64,000 bases of DNA from JAZGER01 sp036480335 (GTDB taxonomy: Bacteria; Pseudomonadota; Gammaproteobacteria; DSM-19610), in NCBI GenBank assembly GCA_036480335.1, contig JAZGGH010000080.1:9121-73120 (forward strand). The letters are read 5' to 3'. The position numbers and the translations under genes were made by a program. Below the pieces are notes generated by a model. It was not told the origin of the DNA. It was given only the letters and a program-made list of their open reading frames with translations, and made no database searches. Shown one piece after another: positions 8,019 to 17,634 of this stretch; position 1 is the stretch's first letter; each line of letters opens with the position of its first letter.

Positions 8019-9311
8019 TTAGCTAAACGGATGCTTTTTAATGATCGTTTCAGCCCGGTCTGGCCCTGTCGAAATAATATCAATCGGAGTCTCGCATAGC
8101 TCTTCAATTTTCGCCAGATAAGCTTTTGCGGCCTGCGGCAAATCATCTACGGATTTCGCACCGACTGTTGATTCACTCCAGCCAGGCATATCGATGTACA
8201 CCGGCTCACACTGTTCAAACAGATCAGCGCCAACCGGTGGCACATCAACTTCCTGTCCATTGAGCCCGTAGGCAACACAAATGCGAAGCATCTTCATACC
8301 ATCAAGCACATCCAGCTTGGTAATACACAGGCCAGTCACACTGTTCAGAATAAGTGAGCGGCGCAATGCAACCGCATCAAGCCAGCCACAACGTCTCTGT
8401 CGACCCGTAGTCGCACCGAATTCATGTCCTTTCTCACCCAGGTGATTGCCATCGTCATCAAACAATTCTGTTGGGAAAGGGCCGGCACCGACTCGCGTTG
8501 TGTATGCCTTGACGATACCCACCACATAATCCAGTGAGCAGGGACCTACACCGCTGCCGCAGGCAGCTCCACCCGCAGTCGTATTCGACGAAGTCACGTA
8601 GGGATAAGTACCATGATCAATATCCAGCAGTGCACCCTGCGCACCTTCAAACATAATACCTTCGCCGTCTTTTTTCAAACGATGCAGGGTACCCGGCACA
8701 TCTTCCACCATGGGCGCAATCTGTTCAGCCTGGGTTAGTGCTTCATCCAGAACCTGCTGATAATCCACAGCATCTGCCTTGAAATAATTTACCAGCGCAT
8801 AATTGTGATATTCCATCACTTCCTGCAGGCGTTTCGCCAGGTGTTTCTCATCCAGCATTTCACCCAGGCGGATACCACGACGAGAAACTTTATCTTCGTA
8901 AGTCGGGCCAATACCACGGCCGGTAGTGCCGATTGCTTTCTTGCCACGCGCCACTTCACGCGCCTGATCAAGGGCAATATGGTAGGGAAGAATAACCGGG
9001 CAGGATTCACTGATACCGATTCGCTCACGTGCCGGCACACCGCCTTTTTCCAGCATAGCAACTTCTTCCAGTAATGCTGTTGGTGACACAACCACCCCAT
9101 TGCCAATCAGGCATCTGACATTCTCACGCAATACGCCAGATGGAATCAGGTGCAATATCGTTTTTTTTCCCTCAATGACTAATGTATGGCCAGCATTATG
9201 TCCACCCTGAAAACGCACCACTGCAGCGGCACGATCTGTTAGCAGATCAACAATTTTTCCCTTACCTTCATCACCCCACTGGGTGCCGATAACAACTACA
9301 CTCTTTCCCAT
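8019..9311 (-). CDS. purA: Adenylosuccinate synthetase
   Basis: The 430-residue product catalyses the GTP-dependent joining of IMP and aspartate, the first step from IMP to AMP. Motifs are full length and intact: QWGDEGKGK with catalytic Asp14, FQGGHNAGHTLV with the catalytic His, GRGIGPTYEDK, the switch loop GTYPYVTSSNTTAGGA, and TKLDVLDG. Length matches the bacterial enzyme. It lies 20 bases after hisZ in the same direction, as in Pseudomonas and relatives, and is the last gene of the hfq-hflX-hflKC run. Confidence 0.98.
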   Translation of the reverse strand: MGKSVVVIGTQWGDEGKGKIVDLLTDRAAAVVRFQGGHNAGHTLVIEGKKTILHLIPSGVLRENVRCLIGNGVVVSPTALLEEVAMLEKGGVPARERIGISESCPVILPYHIALDQAREVARGKKAIGTTGRGIGPTYEDKVSRRGIRLGEMLDEKHLAKRLQEVMEYHNYALVNYFKADAVDYQQVLDEALTQAEQIAPMVEDVPGTLHRLKKDGEGIMFEGAQGALLDIDHGTYPYVTSSNTTAGGAACGSGVGPCSLDYVVGIVKAYTTRVGAGPFPTELFDDDGNHLGEKGHEFGATTGRQRRCGWLDAVALRRSLILNSVTGLCITKLDVLDGMKMLRICVAYGLNGQEVDVPPVGADLFEQCEPVYIDMPGWSESTVGAKSVDDLPQAAKAYLAKIEELCETPIDIISTGPDRAETIIKKHPFS

Positions 9312-9331
9312 GACTCTTTTACCTTAAATAT

Positions 9332-10528
9332 TTAATTTCGTTGACCGACTGTCCACTTCTCACCCTGTTTCTGCAGCACCCTGTCATAATCTGACAGTGA
9401 ATAAGCTGCATCAATATCCGTCAGGAGATAAGCTACTCGTTCACCTTGCTCACGTAATGCACGAATCTGTTCGTGCAAATTATTATCAGCAATACAGGGT
9501 GCCAGTATGCCAGGCTTTTCCATTCTGGCTTTGCGACCACCGAGTTGCATTAACGTCGCAAGATCAGCACTGAAACCGGTTGCTGGTCTGGCCCGCCCAA
9601 AATAACGACCAATATCATCATAGCGTCCACCGCGCGCAATTTCCTGTCCACGTTCGGCAACAAAGGCTGCAAACACAACTCCGGTCTGATACTGATACCC
9701 TCTTAATTCAGCAAGATCGAAATTCAATGATAAATCAGGAATGCAGCCACGCAGCAAATCAGCAATATCGCTGAGATTATCCAGTGCCGCTTTTGCCGCA
9801 GGGCTGCAACCCTGCAGGCGTTGTCTCGCTTCATCGAGAGTCGACCGGTCACCATTGAGTTCAGCCAGACATGACACTCTAGCTTTGTGTTCAGCAGAAA
9901 TATCAATGTCTGCCAAAAGCTGGCTGATTTCCGGCAGTGCCTTGCGTTGCAAAGCATCAAAAAGAAACGTTTCCTGCTCATCTGTAAGACCTGCTTCTTC
10001 AGCAAGTGCCCGGTAAATACCGACATGCCCAAGATCAACATGCACATTCTCAATACCGGTCAACATGAGCGTTTCCAGCATTAACTGCAAAATCTCAACA
10101 TCACTTTCCGGACCAGCATGGCCAAAGATCTCGGCCCCGAGCTGAATCGGACAACGCGATCCCGTTGCGGTATCAGCACGAGTATGCATCACAGCGCCCA
10201 GATAACACAGGCGACTGGGGCCATCTGATTTCAGTGAATGTGCATCAATGCGTGCTGCCTGTGGGGTCATATCAGCACGCAAGCCCAGCAGTCTGCCAGA
10301 TAACTGATCGACCAGTTTGAATGTTTTTAAATCCAGCTCGTTGCCACTGCCTGTCAGCAAGGCATCTAGATATTCAATAAAAGGAGGCTGAATCAGGTCA
10401 TAACCCCAGCTTCGATACAAATCCAGAACAGCCCGACGTAATTGTTCGAGCTGTCTTGCCTGATCCGGTAATAACTCCTCAACACCGTCCGGCAACAACC
10501 AGGGATTCTGCTTATATTTTATCATCAT
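9332..10528 (-). CDS. hisZ: ATP phosphoribosyltransferase regulatory subunit
   Basis: The 398-residue product is a class-II aminoacyl-tRNA-synthetase-like protein without tRNA charging, which activates the short form of HisG in histidine synthesis. Visible signatures are WLLPDGVEELLPDQARQLEQLRR, PPFIEYLDALL, LRADMTPQAARIDAH and ARGGRYDDIGRYFGRARPATGFS. The start is placed at the ATG at 10528, which overlaps the DUF2065 stop (ATGA). The ORF could extend 10 codons upstream but that stretch is coded by the DUF2065 gene. Presence of hisZ implies a short-type hisG elsewhere. Confidence 0.93.
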   Translation of the reverse strand: MMIKYKQNPWLLPDGVEELLPDQARQLEQLRRAVLDLYRSWGYDLIQPPFIEYLDALLTGSGNELDLKTFKLVDQLSGRLLGLRADMTPQAARIDAHSLKSDGPSRLCYLGAVMHTRADTATGSRCPIQLGAEIFGHAGPESDVEILQLMLETLMLTGIENVHVDLGHVGIYRALAEEAGLTDEQETFLFDALQRKALPEISQLLADIDISAEHKARVSCLAELNGDRSTLDEARQRLQGCSPAAKAALDNLSDIADLLRGCIPDLSLNFDLAELRGYQYQTGVVFAAFVAERGQEIARGGRYDDIGRYFGRARPATGFSADLATLMQLGGRKARMEKPGILAPCIADNNLHEQIRALREQGERVAYLLTDIDAAYSLSDYDRVLQKQGEKWTVGQRN

Positions 10529-10716
10529 CGCACCAGATACAATAAACCCACACCACACAGCATACTGACCAGACCCGTCATTCTTATCGCCTGATCATCC
10601 ATTTCTGACATCGTTTCCAGCATTTTACGCAAAACATCCGGTTTAACAAAAGGAATAATGCCTTCTATCACCAGCACTAGCGCAATGGCTGTCAACAATT
10701 CTTGCCACACGATCAA
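10525..10716 (-). CDS. DUF2065 family small membrane protein (YjeT-like)
   Basis: This 63-residue protein has two hydrophobic helices (about 6-26 and 44-62) joined by a charged loop, and the family pattern LVIEGIIPFVKPDVLRKML...MDDQAIRMTGLVSMLCGVGLLYLVR. It sits between hflC and hisZ/purA exactly where yjeT lies in E. coli (hflC-yjeT-purA). Function is unknown; the position suggests an inner-membrane role near HflKC. It is translationally coupled to hisZ by a 4-base overlap. Confidence 0.85.
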   Translation of the reverse strand: MIVWQELLTAIALVLVIEGIIPFVKPDVLRKMLETMSEMDDQAIRMTGLVSMLCGVGLLYLVR

Positions 10717-10734
10717 ATACCACAGGAATCAGTT

Positions 10735-10823
10735 AGGGAACCTCTGATTAATTCTGAAGCGACTATGAAGCTGGCCATTCTAAGTGCAAGATACGATTTC
10801 ATGATTGATCAGAGGCTCCTTAA
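10735..10823. repeat. ~85-bp palindromic repeat element downstream of hflC
   Basis: The ends GGAACCTCTGATTAATTC (10737-10754) and GATTGATCAGAGGCTCC (about 10803-10819) are imperfect inverted repeats. The element overlaps the hflC stop codon. Its ends resemble those of the MITE-like repeat (GG.ACCTCT..TTAAT), which suggests a related non-coding element. It has no coding capacity. Confidence 0.5.
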
Positions 10824-11686
10824 GGATTCCCTGCACCATTAAAGTAATTGAAGAATTCGCTATCCGGTTCCAGAACCAGCAGGTCACGCCCTTTTGAGAA
10901 AGTTTTCTTATAAGCATTCAGGCTGCGAGTAAACGCGTAGAATTCCTTATCCTTCGTATAGGCTTTGGCATAAGTGTCTGCCGCCATCGCATCACCGGCA
11001 CCACGCACTTTTTCAGCTTCACTATAAGCGTCAGCCTGAATGATCTGTTGCTGGCGATCCGCATCAGCTCGAATACGTTCTGCGGCTTCAAAACCTTCAG
11101 AACGAAATTCCTTTGCCACTCTGGCCCGCTCAGCTTTCATACGCCGATAGACCGAATCACTGACTTCATCCGGCAGATCAATACGTTTCACACGCACATC
11201 CACAATCGACATGCCTATCTGTAGAGCTTGCTCATTCACGTCTTTGGTGAGGGCAACCATAATTTCCTGACGCTCGCCAGAGATAGCCTCGTTAATGGTT
11301 CGTTTACTGAACTGGGCACGCATACCATCCTTGATAATCTGTTCAAGACGCCGCCTGGCCTGGCGCTCATCGCCCTGCACTGCCGTGTAAAACCGACCAA
11401 CATCCGCAATTCGCCACATGACGAAAGAATCGACAATGACATTCTTTTTCTCTACCGTCAGGAAACGTTCCGGATCAACATCCAGCGTCAGTAAACGGCC
11501 ATCGAACTTGCGCACATTGTTGATAAATGGAACCTTGAAATGCAGGCCAGGTTTGATGTCTGAATTACGAATTTCACCCAGCCTGAAAACAATGGCCTTT
11601 TCCCATTCAGTCACAGTAAACATGGAGAGAAAAGCCAGCATTGCAGCAAGCAACAAAACAACAATCAATGGGCTTTTATTTATCAT
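10820..11686 (-). CDS. hflC: HflC, FtsH-modulating SPFH protein
   Basis: The 288-residue product has one N-terminal membrane anchor (about 5-25) and a periplasmic SPFH/band-7 domain starting EWEKAIVFRLGEIRNSDIKPGLHFKVPFINNVRKFDGRLL. A long charged helical region follows (AERARVAKEFRSEGFEAAERIRADADRQQQIIQADAYSEAEKVRGAGDA). With HflK it forms the large membrane complex that surrounds and restrains the FtsH protease. It follows hflK with a one-base junction. The stop lies inside a palindromic repeat. Confidence 0.96.
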   Translation of the reverse strand: MINKSPLIVVLLLAAMLAFLSMFTVTEWEKAIVFRLGEIRNSDIKPGLHFKVPFINNVRKFDGRLLTLDVDPERFLTVEKKNVIVDSFVMWRIADVGRFYTAVQGDERQARRRLEQIIKDGMRAQFSKRTINEAISGERQEIMVALTKDVNEQALQIGMSIVDVRVKRIDLPDEVSDSVYRRMKAERARVAKEFRSEGFEAAERIRADADRQQQIIQADAYSEAEKVRGAGDAMAADTYAKAYTKDKEFYAFTRSLNAYKKTFSKGRDLLVLEPDSEFFNYFNGAGNP

Positions 11687-12912
11687 CAGCGCGGCTCCCT
11701 GGAATTACGACTATTCTTGACAGTGCCAGTAGCACTTCGTCCTGCTGAGGATTGTAGAGATTTGGAAGTCCGCCCCGACGGACCTGAACCTTGCGATGTA
11801 TAGGCAGGCTCAGCCTTATTTTCCAGCAATTTATCAATCGGTAAATACATCAGGTTATTGCTACTATCACTGTCCATAATTACCTTGTTACTGGACGATA
11901 ATACGGATTCAATGGTATCAATATAGAGGCGCTTTCGGGTCACTTCCGGCGCTTTCTTATATTCAACCAGTAATGCAGAAAAACGATTCGCTTCACCTTC
12001 GGCTTTTGCAATCACTGCTGAGCGATAACCTTCAGCTTCCTGAGTTTGGCGAGCGGCAGCACCACGTGCACGCGGGATGATTTCATTCGCATAAGCTTCC
12101 GCTTCATTTTTGTAACGCTCCTTGTCTTCACGCGCCTTGATGGCATCTGAAAAAGCACTCTGCACTTCTTCTGGTGGCTGTGCATCAACCAGATTAACAT
12201 CTGAAACCATCAAGCCGCTGTTATAGGCGTCCAGAATAGCCTGCATCAAACTTTTGGTTTTTGTGACCAGTTCAGTTCTACCTTCCTTGAGCACAAAATC
12301 CATTTTGCTTTTGCCGACCACTTCACGTACAGCGCTTTCAGCAACCTGCCGTATAACAGCCTGAGGTTCACGTACCGAGAAGAGAAAATGTCGGGCATCG
12401 CTCACCTGATACTGAATAGCAAGCTGGATATTGACGATATTTTCATCTTCGGTCAGCATCAATGCTTCACGCGTCACAATCGCTCCACCCTGACCACTGT
12501 CGCTCTCACGATAACCGATTTCTTCGGTACGCCGTTCGTCAACATTGACCACTTCAACCTGATCTATCATCGGTATACGCCAGTGAGGTCCAGGCGTAGT
12601 GGCTGTGTGGAACTTGCCTAATCGCAACACAATTCCCTGACGACCCGCATCAACAATATAAAAGCCGCTCGCTGCCCAAACCACAAAGCCAACCAGCAAA
12701 ATCACACCCAGACCGGCAAAAGCCGAACCGCTGCCGGTACCGCCACTGCTGCCCGAACCACTGCCACCACCCTTGCCGCCAAACAGGCCGCTGAGTTTTT
12801 TCTGGGCTTTGCGTACTACTTCATCCAGATCAGGCGGTCCCTGATCATTTTTGTTTCCCCCATTATTACCCCAGGGGTCCTTGTTATCGCCACCCGGCTG
12901 ATTCCAGGCCAT
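11686..12912 (-). CDS. hflK: HflK, FtsH-modulating SPFH protein
   Basis: The 408-residue product has the typical glycine/asparagine-rich cytoplasmic N-terminus (MAWNQPGGDNKDPWG, then a GGKGGGSGSGSSGG run). A single helix (about 67-88) leads into the SPFH domain (YIVDAGRQGIVLRLGKFHTATTPGPHWRIPMIDQVEVVNVD). A coiled-coil region and a serine-rich tail (about 370-408) follow. It partners HflC to control FtsH access to membrane substrates. It lies between hflX and hflC as in E. coli. Confidence 0.97.
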   Translation of the reverse strand: MAWNQPGGDNKDPWGNNGGNKNDQGPPDLDEVVRKAQKKLSGLFGGKGGGSGSGSSGGTGSGSAFAGLGVILLVGFVVWAASGFYIVDAGRQGIVLRLGKFHTATTPGPHWRIPMIDQVEVVNVDERRTEEIGYRESDSGQGGAIVTREALMLTEDENIVNIQLAIQYQVSDARHFLFSVREPQAVIRQVAESAVREVVGKSKMDFVLKEGRTELVTKTKSLMQAILDAYNSGLMVSDVNLVDAQPPEEVQSAFSDAIKAREDKERYKNEAEAYANEIIPRARGAAARQTQEAEGYRSAVIAKAEGEANRFSALLVEYKKAPEVTRKRLYIDTIESVLSSSNKVIMDSDSSNNLMYLPIDKLLENKAEPAYTSQGSGPSGRTSKSLQSSAGRSATGTVKNSRNSREPR

Positions 12913-12985
12913 GTGATACTCCCGTTGTTACTAATAAAAAATGTCACATTGACTGCACACATCAATGTAACCGAATAAGGTGATT

Positions 12986-14302
12986 TTATTGACCTGACTG
13001 CTTGCCCGCAAGCAGTGATTGATCCGGATGCTCAAAGAGTGGACAAACAATACCTTCCGAGTCAAGTATTCTGTCCAGTTCCTGACGGCCAATCTGAACA
13101 CTCATCCACCAGCCGCCATCAATATCGGGACGATCGTCTGTGACTTCACCCAATTGATAAATTCTCGCTCGTAAACGTCCATTCGCCGAAGGGATATTCA
13201 ACCAGCCAACCGCTCTGTCTGGCTGAAACACCTGGCCGATGGCTTCAACCAGTTCATTGATACCCTCTCCACTAATAGCTGAACACCAGATCCGTTGCTG
13301 TCCATCAGCATCTGTCTTCACCGCTGCCGACTCACCACTCAGATCAATCTTATTGTAAACGAGCAGCTGTTTGACCGAATCAGCGCCGATAGATTGCAGC
13401 ACTTCATTCACCTGTTCAACCCGCAATTGTCGGTCTTCATCGTGAGCATCAATCACATGTATCAATAAATCTGCCTGAATCGTCTCTTCCAGAGTCGAGC
13501 GAAAGGCCGCCACTAGTTCATGCGGTAAATTCCGCACAAAACCAACGGTATCAGCCAGTACGACAGCTCCGACACCCGGTAAATCAAGCCGCCTCAGGGT
13601 CGGATCCAGTGTCGCAAATAACTGGTCAGCCGCATAGACTGTGGCACCACACAGGTAATTGAACAATGTCGATTTACCCGCATTGGTATACCCCACCAGC
13701 GAAATAGTGGGCACTTCAGCTCGCACTCTGGAACGGCGTCCCTGCTCACGCTGCTTACGTACCTTTTCAAGACGCTGATGAATGTGTTTGATACGCACAG
13801 CGAGCAGGCGTCGATCCGTTTCCAGCTGGGTTTCACCCGGTCCACGTAAGCCGATACCGCCCTTCTGGCGCTCCAGATGGGTCCAGCCTCGAACCAAGCG
13901 TGTCGAAAGATGTTGTAACTGGGCAAGCTCAACCTGAAGTTTACCCTCAAATGAGCGCGCGCGCTGGGCAAAAATATCAAGGATAAGACCATTTCGATCC
14001 AGCACCCGGCATTCAAACAACTTTTCCAGATTACGTTCCTGACTTGGCGACAGAGCATGATTAAACAGCACAACATCTGCCTCAACTGCCTTCAGTCTTG
14101 CTGATATTTCATCCGCCTTACCGCGACCGATAAAATATTTTGCATCAGGCGCAGGCCGACTACCGGTAATCGTATCGACAGGCTTTACACCTGCAGACCG
14201 AACCAGATCAGTAAATTCAAGAAGATCATCCCTGTCAGATAATCCAGGGAGATCTATATGAACCAGAATAGCGGACTCGCCGCTCCGTGGACGCTCAAAC
14301 AA
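12986..14302 (-). CDS. hflX: Ribosome-associated GTPase HflX
   Basis: The 438-residue GTPase binds the ribosome and splits stalled ribosomes under stress. The N-terminal HflX domain (about 20-195) includes FIGRGKADEI and FNHALSPSQERNLEK; a coiled coil includes GGIGLRGPGETQLETDRR. The G domain (about 200-365) has G1 GYTNAGKSTLFN, G3 DTVGF and G4 NKID. Length and order match the family. It follows hfq on the same strand. Confidence 0.97.
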   Translation of the reverse strand: MFERPRSGESAILVHIDLPGLSDRDDLLEFTDLVRSAGVKPVDTITGSRPAPDAKYFIGRGKADEISARLKAVEADVVLFNHALSPSQERNLEKLFECRVLDRNGLILDIFAQRARSFEGKLQVELAQLQHLSTRLVRGWTHLERQKGGIGLRGPGETQLETDRRLLAVRIKHIHQRLEKVRKQREQGRRSRVRAEVPTISLVGYTNAGKSTLFNYLCGATVYAADQLFATLDPTLRRLDLPGVGAVVLADTVGFVRNLPHELVAAFRSTLEETIQADLLIHVIDAHDEDRQLRVEQVNEVLQSIGADSVKQLLVYNKIDLSGESAAVKTDADGQQRIWCSAISGEGINELVEAIGQVFQPDRAVGWLNIPSANGRLRARIYQLGEVTDDRPDIDGGWWMSVQIGRQELDRILDSEGIVCPLFEHPDQSLLAGKQSGQ

Positions 14303-14347
14303 AATATATTATCAGAACTCTGAAGGCGGACCTGCCATCGCCTTCAG

Positions 14348-14614
14348 TTAGATATTGCCCGGTTCAGGTTTGTCATTCGTCGCAGCTTCCTGATCGTTTG
14401 TTGGCATGCGCACATTCCTGGCAGGAACAATCGTCGAGATAGCATGTTTATATACCATTTGACTGACGCTGTTTTTTAGCAAAACAACGAATTGATCAAA
14501 TGACTCTACCTGACCTTGTAATTTAATTCCGTTCACCAGATAAATGGCAACCGGAACACGCTCTTTACGTAAGGTATTCAGGAATGGATCCTGCAGTGAC
14601 TGCCCTTTGGCCAT
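14348..14614 (-). CDS. hfq: RNA chaperone Hfq
   Basis: The 88-residue hexameric Sm-like protein pairs small RNAs with mRNAs. The core matches the family almost exactly: GQSLQDPFLNTLRKERVPV, NGIKLQGQVESFDQFVVLLK and the Sm2 motif YKHAISTIVPAR. The acidic/polar C-tail (about 70-88) is shorter than in E. coli. The ORF stays open to 14722, but the ATG at 14614 is preceded by AGAAGGAGA and gives the conserved MAKGQ N-terminus, so it is the start. Order miaA-hfq-hflX is conserved. Confidence 0.98.
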   Translation of the reverse strand: MAKGQSLQDPFLNTLRKERVPVAIYLVNGIKLQGQVESFDQFVVLLKNSVSQMVYKHAISTIVPARNVRMPTNDQEAATNDKPEPGNI

Positions 14615-14835
14615 GTCAGTTCTCCTTCTTCTCGTTACGTGCACCAAAACTTCTCTCCCGCAAAACGCGTACTTGTAATAATACAGGGGAAATTTGACAA
14701 TCCCTGTGGCTGACGTCTGCAATGGACAAGCTTGCGTTCCTGAATAAGGAACAATAATTAATGCGTATAATCATGATTTTATGGGTAATAAATTTTTTGT
14801 GTTTTCAATTGTTCACAGAACTTACAGGCGCGAGT

Positions 14836-15795
14836 CTAGCATAACCTTTTCTGAACTGCGCGCTCTGTGCAGATCAATTTCAACTTTTTTTTTGTCTCTT
14901 CAGTATCGCCCGGATTAAGCCAGTGCGCATCCTGCTCACTGCGCAACCAGGTCAATTGCCGTTTTGCATACTGTCGAGTAGCTATTTTGGCCTTTTCTAC
15001 CCATTCATCTTCTGCCAGATCACCCGCCAGAAATTGCCACGCCTGGCGATAGCCAACCGCTCTCATTGCAGGCAGTTCAGCATATAAATCTTCTCGCTGG
15101 AACAATTGTCTGACCTCATTCAGAAAACCCGCCTGTAGCATATTGTCAAAACGTACATTAATTCGTTGATGCAACAATGCACGGTCATCCGCAGAGAGAA
15201 TCAGTTTTAAATACTGATGAGAGTTATCCGCTACCACACCCTGATCAAAAAATTCAGAGAGGGGTTTACCTGTCAGGTGATAGACTTCAAGGGCACGCAA
15301 AATACGCTGCGGGTCATTAGGATGAATACGCTGCGCCGCCATTGGATCTACCACCGTCAATTCATCATGCAAGGCCTGCAGGCCTTGCTGCTGCAATCGC
15401 TCATCCAGTTGTTTGCGCAACACGGCATCTGCCGCGGGTAATGCCGACAAACCCTTTTCCAGAGCGCGGAAATAGAGCATCGTGCCACCCACCAGTAAAG
15501 GAATGCGTCCATTTGCAGTAATTGCCTGCATCTCCCTTAGTGCATCACTCACAAATTCTGCTGCCGAGTACGGCTGTACCGGATCACGAATATCAATCAG
15601 TCGGTGCGGCGCAATGCGTAAAGTTTCTTCGTCAGGTTTAGCCGTGCCAATATCCATGCCACGGTAAACAAGTGCTGAATCAACGCTAATAATATCAACA
15701 GGAAAATGTTTGGCCAGTTCAACGGCCAGGCCAGTTTTTCCGGAGGCAGTCGGCCCCATTAACAGAATTGCCAGTGGCCGTGTATCAACAGACAT
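14836..15795 (-). CDS. miaA: tRNA dimethylallyltransferase
   Basis: The 319-residue enzyme adds an isopentenyl group to A37 of tRNAs that read UNN codons. Motifs are the P-loop GPTASGKTGLAVELAK, DSALVYRGMDIGTAKP, HRLIDIRDP, PLLVGGTMLYFRAL, and RQYAKRQLTWLR. The start is the ATG at 15795 (MSVDTRPLAIL), which overlaps the last base of the mutL stop (TAATG). The ORF extends 25 codons further upstream, but that stretch lies inside mutL. Confidence 0.97.
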   Translation of the reverse strand: MSVDTRPLAILLMGPTASGKTGLAVELAKHFPVDIISVDSALVYRGMDIGTAKPDEETLRIAPHRLIDIRDPVQPYSAAEFVSDALREMQAITANGRIPLLVGGTMLYFRALEKGLSALPAADAVLRKQLDERLQQQGLQALHDELTVVDPMAAQRIHPNDPQRILRALEVYHLTGKPLSEFFDQGVVADNSHQYLKLILSADDRALLHQRINVRFDNMLQAGFLNEVRQLFQREDLYAELPAMRAVGYRQAWQFLAGDLAEDEWVEKAKIATRQYAKRQLTWLRSEQDAHWLNPGDTEETKKKLKLICTERAVQKRLC

Positions 15796-17612
15796 TACTG
15801 CCCCCGCAGAAACAGCTTGTCCAGCGCATCCATTGTCATCACTGTCCAGGTAGGGCGTCCATGATTGCATTGGCCACTGCGCTCGGTGCGCTCCATATCC
15901 CGCAATAAGGCATTCATTTCTACCAGCGTCAGCTGCCGGTTAGCTCTTACCGAGCCATGACAGGCCATGGTTGACAACAACTCGTTAATGGTTTCTTCGA
16001 TGCGCCGGGTCTGCCCGTATTCAAGCAGGTCGGATAACACATCACGCAACAGCGTTTCAACATTGCCTTTTGCCAGCAGTGCAGGCAACTGACGGATCAC
16101 CAGTTGTTCCGGTCCCAGCCGATCAATTTCAAAGCCAAGACCGGTAAACCAGTCTTGTCTTTCCTCCGCCAGATCGGCTTCGCGCTGACTCACGGATAAG
16201 GTCAGGGGAACCAGCAAAGGTTGTGAACGAATACCTTCACCCTGCCAGGATTTTTTCAGATATTCATAAGTAATTCTTTCGTGCGCGGCATGCATATCGA
16301 CCAGAATCAAACCCTGGGAATTTTCTGCCAGGATATAGATTCCCCTAAGCTGCGCCAGCGCATAACCCAGCGGGGGTATATCCCCGTTATCATCGACTAC
16401 TTGAGTCGCAACAGATGAAGCTGCTGACGGCGGGGTCGGGTGTAATTTTGCATATTGTGTCAATTGTTCATTGACCTGCGGCAGGGGCATACTGCGCTGC
16501 GCCCCACCCTGGAAGCCTGATGGATAACTCACCGCTGCAGCACCCGTTTGGTAGCTCGCAGCCGATGCCGACGAAGCAGGCGTCGCCACAGATACAGATT
16601 CCTCGGCAGCAGGTCGTACATCAGCAAGACCTGCGTGCAGCGTTCTATAAATAAAATCATGCACCAGACGGCTATCACGAAAACGCACCTCATGCTTTGC
16701 CGGATGGGCATTAACATCTACGGCTCGTGGGTCCATTTCCAGATACAGCACAAAAGCTGGATGCCGTCCGTGAAACAGCACATCCCGATAGGCCTGGCGC
16801 ACCGCATGGGCGACCAGTTTATCGCGCACCATGCGACCATTGACGAAAAAATACTGCATATCTGCCTGTGCTCGGGAAAAGGCCGGCAAGCCGACCCAGC
16901 CATGCAGCTGATAATCAGTCACCGACTGATCCAGATGAATACATTGGGAGAAAAAAGCCTCGCCACAGATTTCCTGGATACGACGACCCTGCTCTTCAAA
17001 AAGTGCGCCTGCTGCCAGTTGCAACACAGCTTTCTGGCCTCGCTTCAAATGAATAGCAACATCCGCCCGGCTCAGCGCGATGCGCTGCACCACCCCTTCG
17101 ATGTGCTTATATTCAGTGTTGTCGGCACGCAGAAACTTGCGTCGGGCCGGAACATTATAAAACAGGTCACGGACTTCAATCGTGGTACCCTGTGCATGTG
17201 CAGCGGGCTTGGGAGCTGCAGATTGCTCACTGCCATCACTCTGAATCTGCCAGGCCTGGTCGCTGTCTTTTTCGCACGAAGTCAGTGTTAATCTGGATAC
17301 TGATGCAATACTGGGCAGGGCTTCGCCACGAAAACCCAGACTGGCGACACGCTCCAGCTCCTCCAGCGAGGCAATCTTGCTGGTGGCATGCCGCGACAGC
17401 GCTAACGCCAGGTCTTCCCTGTGTATTCCCAGGCCATTGTCACGGATACGAATCAGGCGCTTGCCACCTTCTTCAATATCAATATCAATACGGCTTGCGC
17501 CCGCATCGAGACTATTTTCAAGCAATTCCTTGACCACGGAAGCAGGTCTTTCGACAACCTCTCCGGCGGCAATCTGGTTGATCAGACGAGTATCTAACGA
17601 GTGTATGCGCAT
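15795..17612 (-). CDS. mutL: DNA mismatch repair protein MutL with endonuclease motif
   Basis: The 605-residue protein has the GHKL ATPase half (about 1-330): ENSLDAGASRIDI, DNGLGI, GFRGEALPSIASVS, QGTTIEVRDLFYNVPAR. A variable serine/alanine-rich linker (about 335-400) and the C-terminal dimerisation half follow. Around residue 440 it has LVDMHAAHERITYE, matching the DxHAxxExxxxE endonuclease motif found in Pseudomonas-type MutL and missing in E. coli. It probably nicks the strand itself, as in MutH-less bacteria. A MITE-like repeat lies directly upstream, between mutL and amiB. Confidence 0.97.
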   Translation of the reverse strand: MRIHSLDTRLINQIAAGEVVERPASVVKELLENSLDAGASRIDIDIEEGGKRLIRIRDNGLGIHREDLALALSRHATSKIASLEELERVASLGFRGEALPSIASVSRLTLTSCEKDSDQAWQIQSDGSEQSAAPKPAAHAQGTTIEVRDLFYNVPARRKFLRADNTEYKHIEGVVQRIALSRADVAIHLKRGQKAVLQLAAGALFEEQGRRIQEICGEAFFSQCIHLDQSVTDYQLHGWVGLPAFSRAQADMQYFFVNGRMVRDKLVAHAVRQAYRDVLFHGRHPAFVLYLEMDPRAVDVNAHPAKHEVRFRDSRLVHDFIYRTLHAGLADVRPAAEESVSVATPASSASAASYQTGAAAVSYPSGFQGGAQRSMPLPQVNEQLTQYAKLHPTPPSAASSVATQVVDDNGDIPPLGYALAQLRGIYILAENSQGLILVDMHAAHERITYEYLKKSWQGEGIRSQPLLVPLTLSVSQREADLAEERQDWFTGLGFEIDRLGPEQLVIRQLPALLAKGNVETLLRDVLSDLLEYGQTRRIEETINELLSTMACHGSVRANRQLTLVEMNALLRDMERTERSGQCNHGRPTWTVMTMDALDKLFLRGQ

Positions 17613-17634
17613 GCGGTAAGGATACTACATTATA

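Noticed and set aside
16548..17291. 247-codon frame opposite mutL
   Set aside because: Antisense to conserved mutL ATPase motifs and without recognisable domains.
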